From Opitutales bacterium (GTDB taxonomy: Bacteria; Verrucomicrobiota; Verrucomicrobiia; Opitutales; Opitutaceae): a stretch of DNA of 11,268 nucleotides. The DNA lies in assembly GCA_021772595.1 (NCBI GenBank), contig JAJFLS010000127.1:1-11268 (forward strand). The letters run 5' to 3'. Below, piece after piece: positions 1-6,278 of the stretch. Under the pieces are notes generated by a model that did no database searches, was not told the DNA's origin, and was given only the letters and a program-made list of their open reading frames with translations. Positions within the stretch are counted from its first letter, which is position 1; the number at the start of each line of letters is the position of its first letter. The position numbers were made by a program, and so were the translations under genes.

Positions 1-1659
1 CAGGGTGGGGTCGTCTAAAGCAGCGTTGAAGCTGAGCAGGGCGTAGGTTGGGTTTTCGAGATGTTGCCAGAGCGGCTCGCCCGAGGGGTCGGATCCTGTC
101 GGGTTGGTCAGCCAGCTGCACATCAACTCGTAGAGCGGATAGCCGCGCGGGCGTTGGTTGAGGCGAAGGTCTGCCCGATGGCGATCGGCTGAAAGGAGGA
201 GCACACCAGAAATGCGATTGTCGGCCAGGAAGTCGTAGATGTCCTGGCGTTCTTCCTGGTACCCGGACCAGATGTCGTTCGCCAGATAGGGGTCCTCGCC
301 TGGAATAAGTTCGTCGTCGATCTTGGCGTCGTCAGCAAAGGCGACGGGCGAGACGATGAGCTTGAAGGTGGCGGTCGATTTTTCCAGGGCGTCGAGCAGC
401 CAGCGTTTTTGATCGGGACCCAGCATGGAGGGGCGTTCCTTGAGGAAATTTTCGCGATAGTAGCGCCCGTCCAGCATGAAGAATTCCGCAGGGCCGACGC
501 GGAAGTTGAACCAGACGCCGGGCCGTTCGGGCGCCTGGCCGTAGGAGGGATTATTCCAGTTGCGGCGAAAGAGTTCGAAGAACTCCGGCTTCCACGCGGG
601 CTTGTCTGTGTAGGGGCCGAGAAAAAGATCGTCGATGCCGGCGTCGTGATCGTCCCAAATGGCATAGATGGGAGTGCTTGCGACGAGGCGTCGAAACTCG
701 GGACGCGACTGGCGTTGGTAGTAGGTGTAGTCGTGGAAGGGGCCGACGGTTTGCGGCAGGTCGACGTAGACATTGTCGCCAAGGATTAGAAAAGCGTCTG
801 GATTGCGCATCCGTATGCTGTCCCACATGCGTTCGAAGGGCGGGTAGTATTGGGCGCAGCCTCCGAATGCGACGCGGACGATTTCGTCGGTCTCGTCTTC
901 GGGATAGGTCGTGAAGCGCCACTCCGGTTGAGACGGAACGACATCGCCGTCGATGAGAATATTGTAGGTGTATTCGGTGTTTGGTTGCAGGCCGTCAAGT
1001 TCGATGACGGCGGTGTAGTCGACGGCTGCTCGGGTCTTGCTGCTTGCGCGAGCAATCGGGTGGTCGATGGTGCCAACGCGAATTTCGATTTTGGATTCCT
1101 TGAGGGTGCGAACCCAGAAGCGAGCTCCGTTCGGAGTGACGGCGCCGAGCATGGGGCCTTGGAGCAATCCGCTGGAAGTAGCGATCAGTTCCTTGACGGT
1201 TTTGGTTTTGCGCAAAGGATCAAGCAAGGAGCGTGGGCCGACGAGCACGCGTTCGGGTGGAAGTCCATTGGCTAGGGCGGCTTGGAGGGCGATTTCAGCT
1301 TGGCGGATTTTACCTTGGCGTCCGTAGACGTAGGCAAGAATCAAATACGATTCGACTTCGCTAGGGTCGGCGGCTAGTCGCTCGCGGCAAAGGGCGATGG
1401 CCTCGTCGAGTTTGCCCTGCTGAAAGAGCAGAAGCTGGGTTTGGCCGACGCGCGGTCTGTCTTCTTTGAAAAAGAAGCGCTGATCCCATGGATTTTCGCT
1501 GCCGAAATAAGGAAGAGGATCGCCGGGTAGGTAGGCTTCGGGAGGAGCGTATTGCGGTTCGACGTCGCGGGCGGCGTTGAGGGGGAGGGATGGAGAGAGG
1601 AGGAGAAGGAGGGATGGGGTGAGGAGGTGACGGGTGCGTTTGGCCTTCGTCTTCGTCAT
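1..1659 (-). CDS. Secreted PhoD-like metallophosphatase with TPR-like N-terminal part (3' end cut by window)
   Basis: I translated this frame by hand: it is open for 553 codons and runs off the window, so the C-terminus is missing. Residues 1-31 look like a signal peptide: a Lys/Arg-rich start, a Leu-rich core (SLLLLLSPSLPL), then NAA. Residues 70-135 are helical with TPR-like character (a Gln-Gly-Lys-Leu-Asp-Glu-Ala type turn at 81-87 and Arg-Gln-Gly-Lys at 114-117). Residues 160-250 resemble the beta-sandwich N-domain of PhoD enzymes. The metallophosphatase domain follows, with Cys268 in FGGC, GDNVY at 294-298, WDDHD at 335-339, LDGR at 396-399 and DRH at 492-494. These match the PhoD metal-site series. 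The family hydrolyses phosphomono- and diesters outside the cytoplasm, usually with Ca/Fe cofactors. The ATG at 1659 is the first usable start, and no good Shine-Dalgarno precedes it. It lies 101 bp downstream of the permease gene and may share its transcript or be separately controlled. The family call is firm; the substrate is unknown. Confidence 0.88.
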   Translation of the reverse strand, partial: MTKTKAKRTRHLLTPSLLLLLSPSLPLNAARDVEPQYAPPEAYLPGDPLPYFGSENPWDQRFFFKEDRPRVGQTQLLLFQQGKLDEAIALCRERLAADPSEVESYLILAYVYGRQGKIRQAEIALQAALANGLPPERVLVGPRSLLDPLRKTKTVKELIATSSGLLQGPMLGAVTPNGARFWVRTLKESKIEIRVGTIDHPIARASSKTRAAVDYTAVIELDGLQPNTEYTYNILIDGDVVPSQPEWRFTTYPEDETDEIVRVAFGGCAQYYPPFERMWDSIRMRNPDAFLILGDNVYVDLPQTVGPFHDYTYYQRQSRPEFRRLVASTPIYAIWDDHDAGIDDLFLGPYTDKPAWKPEFFELFRRNWNNPSYGQAPERPGVWFNFRVGPAEFFMLDGRYYRENFLKERPSMLGPDQKRWLLDALEKSTATFKLIVSPVAFADDAKIDDELIPGEDPYLANDIWSGYQEERQDIYDFLADNRISGVLLLSADRHRADLRLNQRPRGYPLYELMCSWLTNPTGSDPSGEPLWQHLENPTYALLSFNAALDDPTL

Positions 1660-1708
1660 AAGCTTTGTCTTTGTCTGTTTTATTTGGAGACGAAGCTCAT
1701 GACGAAGA
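1650..1708 (-). repeat. Inverted repeat covering the start codon of the PhoD-like gene
   Basis: The arms at 1650-1669 and 1689-1708 are complementary at 18 of 20 positions, with a 19-nt loop. In the minus-strand transcript one of the two mismatches becomes a G-U pair, leaving a single A-C mismatch. The PhoD-like ATG (1659-1657) lies inside the second arm and would be paired. No T-run follows the stem, so it is not a classical intrinsic terminator. It could be a translation-control hairpin or simply a by-product of the repetitive GACGAAG sequence here. Confidence 0.55.
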
Positions 1709-1746
1709 TTATGACGAAGATTAAGACGAAGATTATGACAAGGACT
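1687..1746. repeat. 12-bp imperfect tandem repeat
   Basis: The unit ATGACGAAGATT is perfect at 1699-1710 and 1711-1722. The copy at 1723-1734 has one change (AAGACGAAGATT). The copies at 1735-1746 and 1687-1698 are more diverged. That gives about five units in tandem in the gap between the OppC-type permease and the PhoD-like gene. The first copies also form one arm of the adjacent inverted repeat. Confidence 0.8.
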
Positions 1747-1760
1747 GGGAGGGGGGAGGT

Positions 1761-2912
1761 TCATCGGCTGTAGGGGTCGGCGGCGTCGCGGAGGGCGTCG
1801 CCTAGGAAGTTGAAGCTCATGACGGTGATGATAATTGCGATTACTGGCGTGAGCAGCCACGGGGCGGCGGCGATGGCTTGGACGTTCATGCAATCTTGCA
1901 GCATGACGCCCCAGCTGACGATGGGGGCTCGCAGTCCGAGTCCGAGAAAGCTCAAGGCGGTTTCGCCGAGAATCATATTGGGGATCGCCAACGTGATGAC
2001 GACAATGATGTGGCTCGTAAATCCGGGTAGCAAGTGGCGGAAGAGAATGCGGGCGTGGCTTGCTCCTAAGAGCTTGGCGGCCATGGCGTACTCTTCTTCG
2101 CGCAGAGACAGAATCTTTCCTCGCACGACGCGAGCGAGTTGGGTCCAGCCAAGCATGCTGAGCACGATGGTGATCGCGAAATAGACGAAAATGGCCGACC
2201 ACTCGCGGGGCATGATTGCTCCGAGGGCGAGCCAGAGCGGGAGTTTTGGGAAGCTGTTGAGGATTTCGATTCCGCGTTGGAGGATGTTGTCGATCGCACC
2301 TCCCAAATATCCGGATACGCCGCCGATGGTGATGCCGAGTAGCAAGGTCGCGATTATCGAAAGCAATCCAATCGAGAGACTGATTCGAGCTCCGTAAATG
2401 ACGCGGGTGAGGATGTCCCGTCCGTATTTGTCGGACCCGAGAAAATGAGGCACGATGAGCGCTGTATCCGGACCGTTCAGCTGAAGGTACGCTTGGCGAT
2501 CAAGTCCGAATAGATGCCGATCCCAGGGAACCAAACCCCAGATTCTGTAAGCGTCGCCTTTGACGAAGAAGCTGAGGGGAACGATCTTGTCTGGGTTTTC
2601 CTGATACCGATTTTGAAGTGTTTCGGGATCGACTTCGCGTTCCATCTCGTAGGAATGCAGGCCGTGTTCGAAACTGAATCGCGGCAATTGCGGCGGGCTG
2701 AACATGTGCTCGAGATCGCGCGTTTGAGGATTGATTGGCGAAAGAAACTCGGCGAACAAAGCGACGATGTAGAAACAGACTAGGATATCGAGGGAGAGGC
2801 GGCCCAGGCGGTGCTTGGTGAAGCGCCGCCAAACGAGTTGCCGCTGGGAAAGTTGAGACGCGTCCTGGGGCGTTTCCGGTTTCGGCTGCGTTAGTTGGGC
2901 TTCGGCGTTCAT
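1761..2912 (-). CDS. ABC transporter permease, OppC/DppC type
   Basis: This is a 383-residue inner-membrane subunit of a peptide/oligosaccharide-type ABC importer. Residues 38-58 form the first membrane helix. Residues 158-175 carry the family's hallmark LGSDKYGRDILTRVIYGA, which opens the permease core. Membrane helices lie near 177-198, 240-258, 300-325 and 350-371. The EAA coupling loop, which docks on the ATPase, is at 272-300 (EEEYAMAAKLLGASHARIL). Residues 60-155, between helix 1 and the core, form a periplasmic segment that looks long for DppC-type proteins. It has Tyr/Glu/Asp-rich stretches. The ATG is one base after the stop of the SBP-permease fusion gene, which implies translational coupling and a heterodimeric channel. 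No ATPase gene follows; the next gene is the PhoD-like phosphatase. The family call is very secure; the substrate is not deducible. Confidence 0.95.
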   Translation of the reverse strand: MNAEAQLTQPKPETPQDASQLSQRQLVWRRFTKHRLGRLSLDILVCFYIVALFAEFLSPINPQTRDLEHMFSPPQLPRFSFEHGLHSYEMEREVDPETLQNRYQENPDKIVPLSFFVKGDAYRIWGLVPWDRHLFGLDRQAYLQLNGPDTALIVPHFLGSDKYGRDILTRVIYGARISLSIGLLSIIATLLLGITIGGVSGYLGGAIDNILQRGIEILNSFPKLPLWLALGAIMPREWSAIFVYFAITIVLSMLGWTQLARVVRGKILSLREEEYAMAAKLLGASHARILFRHLLPGFTSHIIVVITLAIPNMILGETALSFLGLGLRAPIVSWGVMLQDCMNVQAIAAAPWLLTPVIAIIITVMSFNFLGDALRDAADPYSR

Positions 2913-2913
2913 T

Positions 2914-5900
2914 TTATCGTCCGGTTCGCTCCATGCGAATTCGAGGATCTAGCCACATGAGCAAGAGATCGCTGACCAAGGTTCCAAGGATTCCGAGCAG
3001 GCTGAGCACGACGAGCATGGAACCGGCCAAGTAAATATCTTCGTTAAGCAAAGCGTCGAGGAGGAGGGGACCGACTGTCGGGAGTCCGAGGACGACTGCT
3101 ACGATCGCTCCGCCGGAAATGAGCTCGGGGAACAGATTTCCGATAGTAGAAATAAAGGGATTGAGAGCGACACGAACTGGGTACTTGAGGATTAGTTTGA
3201 AGGGGCGAACGCCTTTGGCTCGCGCGGTAGTGACGTAGGGCTTCTTGAGCTCGTCGAGCAGATTGCCGCGCATGATCCGGATCATGGAGGCGGTTCCTTG
3301 GACCCCGAGCACGATCACGGGAACCCAGATGTGCATCATCAAATCGCCAACCTTGCCCCAGCTCCAATCGGGATCGGCCTTGTATTCAGGCGAGAATAGT
3401 CCGGTCAGGTCCATGTCGAAAAACTTGCCGCCCCAGTACATGATAAGCAGGGCGAGCAGAAATCCCGGTATGCTCATCCCGATGAAACCGAGAAACGTCA
3501 GACCGTAGTCGGCCAGCGAATACTGTTTAACTGCGGAATAGATTCCAATGGGCAAGGCGAGAGCCCAGGTGAAGAAAATTGTTCCCAGCGAAAGCAGGAC
3601 AGTGAAGAGTATACGGTCGCCCACGAGGTCGTTGACGGCTTGCGGTCGCCGCGGATCGGTCAAGGAAATGCCAAGGTCCCCTTGAATGAGCCCGCGATCA
3701 TCGGAGGAAAACGTGGTAAACCAGTGCAGGCCAACCCAACGGAAATATCGGCTCGTCATCGATTCGTCCAAGTGGAACTGGGCGCGGATGCGATCGATTT
3801 CCTGTTGGTCGACGCTCGATCCGGTTTCTTCGAGCGAGAGGAGACGGGTCTCAATGATGTCTCCGGGCGGAATTTGAATGATGGTGAAAGTCGCCACCGA
3901 GATGATGAAAAGCATCGGGATGAACAGAATGATTCGCCGTCCGATATACGGATGTCTCCATCCGGCCATTACGATGCTGAGAATGATGAGAGCAATAAAC
4001 AGGAAGCGAATAAGCGCGCTGACAGTGGCGCCGTAGCCGGAACCTTCGGCGCTGACGCTTGCTTTCTGGATGATTGGCAAGGTGTCTCCGATAGCCAAGT
4101 CGTGTTTTAGTTGAGCGATCGCGCCGGGCGATTCGTTGGTCTGCTCGAAATAGAACGTTTCGGCTCCCAAGTTGAGAGGCGTGTGGAAGAGGTTTCCGCG
4201 AATGCCGTTGCGAGGGACGTTTTTGAAGTCGTTTCGAACAACGGCGATGGACGGAGGCGGGGAGCCTATGGAAATATTCCAGAGCTCGTCGGCGGCGATG
4301 TCGAGGATGTCGTGAAATCGAGCGATGCCTGCTTCGCGGGTCGGCGCGACAATGGCTTGTTCGTACAAATCGAATACATCATTCATGTAGTGGCCCGGAG
4401 GGGGACCGCTAGTTGGAGCTCTCGAATTCGGGTCGATGCTCTTGAATTTGTTTTCGTACCATTCGCCCCAAGTGGGAGCGTGGTGCGCGTGCCAGCCATT
4501 GAAGGGAACGAAAGCAGCGGAATCCCAAACGGGGATGTAGTCCACGTAGTTAGGATTGATGAGAAATTCGTAAGAGGCGGCTTGGCGTGTTGCGAGTATC
4601 AGTCCGTCGGATACTTGGCGAGAGATCGCTCGGATGCCAATCGCGGCCCAATCGTCGATGACGAATTGAAAGGGACCTGGCAGGACGTTGGAACGGAAAG
4701 GGATGTACCAAACCATGGGCGAGCCATCGGGTAGGGTTCGGTATCCGTCTCTGTCGCGTTGGGTGAGACCGATCGAATCGAGCAATGCATTGGCGGTATC
4801 GGGATCGTATTCCACGACGTTTCGGTAGAGTCGCTCGTTGTGGAAGGGGGAGCTTGGCCCGGGATCGGCTTGTGCGGGTTCTCCCATTCCGAGGAATTCG
4901 GCATCGATGATCGCCTGTCGATTGATGGCGTAGGAAAGGGCGTATCGAAAGTCGCGATTGTTAAGCAGTTTGGCCTTCTGAGTCGCTGTGGTGTCTCCGT
5001 CGAGATCGTTCAAGGTGAGATTGACCGCTATGGTCCAAAGGCTCCGCTGGCCGGAGTTGTAGTGCAGCACATCCAAGTTGCCGCTTTCGCGGGAAGCCAT
5101 GTAGAGGCCGTAGTTGGAGAGGCGCAGGTTTTCTGTTTCGAAGACCGCAGGGAATCCGCCGGCAGCGGTTTTCAAGGCGAACAGATCGGGCGTGGCGACT
5201 TCGAGCGTGATGCGGTCGATATAGGGCAGCTGATTGCCTTCGGGATCGACTGCCCAGTAGTAGGGATTGCGGACGAAGCCTTGCGGAGCGCTCGAGCTGT
5301 AGCGGCGATAGATCCAGGCGTTGTGGCGCGGTTGCTCGGGGTTGTCAGGACGCCGGACTTCGCGGTAGACTTGCGTAGGCGTGCTGAGGCCGCGTTCTTC
5401 CATGAGTTTTGCGATGAGCGCCTGGTCGCCGAGCTTGGGGTGGAATTGCTCCAAATAATGCTGAGGGGCGAACAAGCCTTGCAAGGTTGTGCTGGCAAGC
5501 GTTTCGAGGAGGAAGGGATTGGGATGGGGGAAAACGAGCTGGACGGTATAGTCGTCGATTTTCTCAAGGCGTCCGGTTTCTTTTCCGGAGCGTAAAACGC
5601 GGATGCCCATGACGGTATGCGGATCTAGGGGGTCCCCGATCTCGTCGAAATACTTCATCTCCCATTCGTACCAGTAGACCATGTCGTCGGCGGTGAAGGG
5701 GTGCCCGTCGGACCACTTCATACCTTTGCGTAGGTGGAATGTCCATACGCGTAGGTCCTCGGAGGTATCCCAGGACTTGGCGATGTGGGGAACGATGGGG
5801 TAGCCATTGGGCGACCAGCGAACCATCGTGATGCCGGCGGTGTGTTTGTTGATGCGATCCCAGACTTCGGTGTCCCAGGTGACTGCGTCCGCCCAATTGC

Positions 5901-6276
5901 CGCCGTAGTTGCCGATGCCGTCCGGGCCGCTTAGGACAAGCGGTTCTTGGGGAACGCGCTCTTCGACTGGCGGGAGAACGCCTTCGCTCACCAATTCGCT
6001 GAGTATGGGGGCTTCGCCCTTGGGGTGCCATGAAGGATTCGCTTCGCTGTAGTCGACTTCTTGGTACGGGACGTGGGCCGTTTCAGGATCTAGGACGGGA
6101 TTGCGTTCAGCTTCAAGTGCCGCTCGCTCGGAGTCGGTAAAGGTCTTGCCTTCGTAAGTGCCTGGCTGGACGAGGCGGGCCCAGAGCCAAGTTCCTGCCG
6201 CCATGGAAAGGGCGACTAGCAGAATTCGGAAGTAGGCTGTTTTTAGAAAGGGCATGTAGGGGTTATCGATCTGCAT
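2914..6276 (-). CDS. Fused extracellular solute-binding protein and OppB/DppB-type ABC permease
   Basis: This single 1120-residue frame joins two proteins that are normally separate. A membrane anchor spans residues 14-36. A linker of about 75 residues follows, then an SBP_bac_5 (DppA/OppA-type) domain at about 115-710, seen in the motifs PHIAKSWDTSEDLRVWTFHLRKG-like (163-185), WSDGHPFTADDMV (188-200) and the RDFRYALSYAINRQAI helix (441-456). A second membrane helix lies at 753-772. An OppB-type permease starts at about 778, with IGRRIILFIPMLFIISVATF (778-797), the EAA loop near 1009-1037 (ELKKPYVTTARAKGVRPFKL) and final helices to 1108. The two extra helices give a consistent topology: binding domain in the periplasm, permease N-terminus back in the cytoplasm. 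The start lies 2 bases after the stop of the upstream glycosidase-like gene. Met8 is an alternative start. The domain calls are strong. SBP_bac_5 proteins bind peptides, or oligosaccharides in some clades; which applies here is open. Confidence 0.93.
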   Translation of the reverse strand: MQIDNPYMPFLKTAYFRILLVALSMAAGTWLWARLVQPGTYEGKTFTDSERAALEAERNPVLDPETAHVPYQEVDYSEANPSWHPKGEAPILSELVSEGVLPPVEERVPQEPLVLSGPDGIGNYGGNWADAVTWDTEVWDRINKHTAGITMVRWSPNGYPIVPHIAKSWDTSEDLRVWTFHLRKGMKWSDGHPFTADDMVYWYEWEMKYFDEIGDPLDPHTVMGIRVLRSGKETGRLEKIDDYTVQLVFPHPNPFLLETLASTTLQGLFAPQHYLEQFHPKLGDQALIAKLMEERGLSTPTQVYREVRRPDNPEQPRHNAWIYRRYSSSAPQGFVRNPYYWAVDPEGNQLPYIDRITLEVATPDLFALKTAAGGFPAVFETENLRLSNYGLYMASRESGNLDVLHYNSGQRSLWTIAVNLTLNDLDGDTTATQKAKLLNNRDFRYALSYAINRQAIIDAEFLGMGEPAQADPGPSSPFHNERLYRNVVEYDPDTANALLDSIGLTQRDRDGYRTLPDGSPMVWYIPFRSNVLPGPFQFVIDDWAAIGIRAISRQVSDGLILATRQAASYEFLINPNYVDYIPVWDSAAFVPFNGWHAHHAPTWGEWYENKFKSIDPNSRAPTSGPPPGHYMNDVFDLYEQAIVAPTREAGIARFHDILDIAADELWNISIGSPPPSIAVVRNDFKNVPRNGIRGNLFHTPLNLGAETFYFEQTNESPGAIAQLKHDLAIGDTLPIIQKASVSAEGSGYGATVSALIRFLFIALIILSIVMAGWRHPYIGRRIILFIPMLFIISVATFTIIQIPPGDIIETRLLSLEETGSSVDQQEIDRIRAQFHLDESMTSRYFRWVGLHWFTTFSSDDRGLIQGDLGISLTDPRRPQAVNDLVGDRILFTVLLSLGTIFFTWALALPIGIYSAVKQYSLADYGLTFLGFIGMSIPGFLLALLIMYWGGKFFDMDLTGLFSPEYKADPDWSWGKVGDLMMHIWVPVIVLGVQGTASMIRIMRGNLLDELKKPYVTTARAKGVRPFKLILKYPVRVALNPFISTIGNLFPELISGGAIVAVVLGLPTVGPLLLDALLNEDIYLAGSMLVVLSLLGILGTLVSDLLLMWLDPRIRMERTGR

Positions 6277-6278
6277 AT

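Noticed and set aside
123..1076. Several minus-strand open frames across the phosphatase region
   Set aside because: The continuous frame from 1659 to the window edge carries all PhoD motifs, and these frames are offset shadows of it.
1687..1746. CRISPR-like array
   Set aside because: The units are 12 bp and directly adjacent, with no spacers.
1552..1773. Plus-strand 73-codon frame that includes MTKIMTKIKTKIM
   Set aside because: The repeated protein sequence merely reflects the 12-bp DNA tandem repeat. The frame overlaps the signal peptide of the real gene on the other strand.
4759..5595. Long plus-strand open frame of 278 codons opposite the SBP domain
   Set aside because: It lies fully antisense to a frame with clear SBP_bac_5 motifs. 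Its composition is that of a GC-rich shadow and no domain is recognisable.
2914..6276. Possibility that the fusion is two genes with a missed stop or frameshift
   Set aside because: The frame is continuous from the SBP domain through the linker into the permease. The extra helix at residues 753-772 makes topological sense. Only an assembly artefact would remain, and that needs reads.
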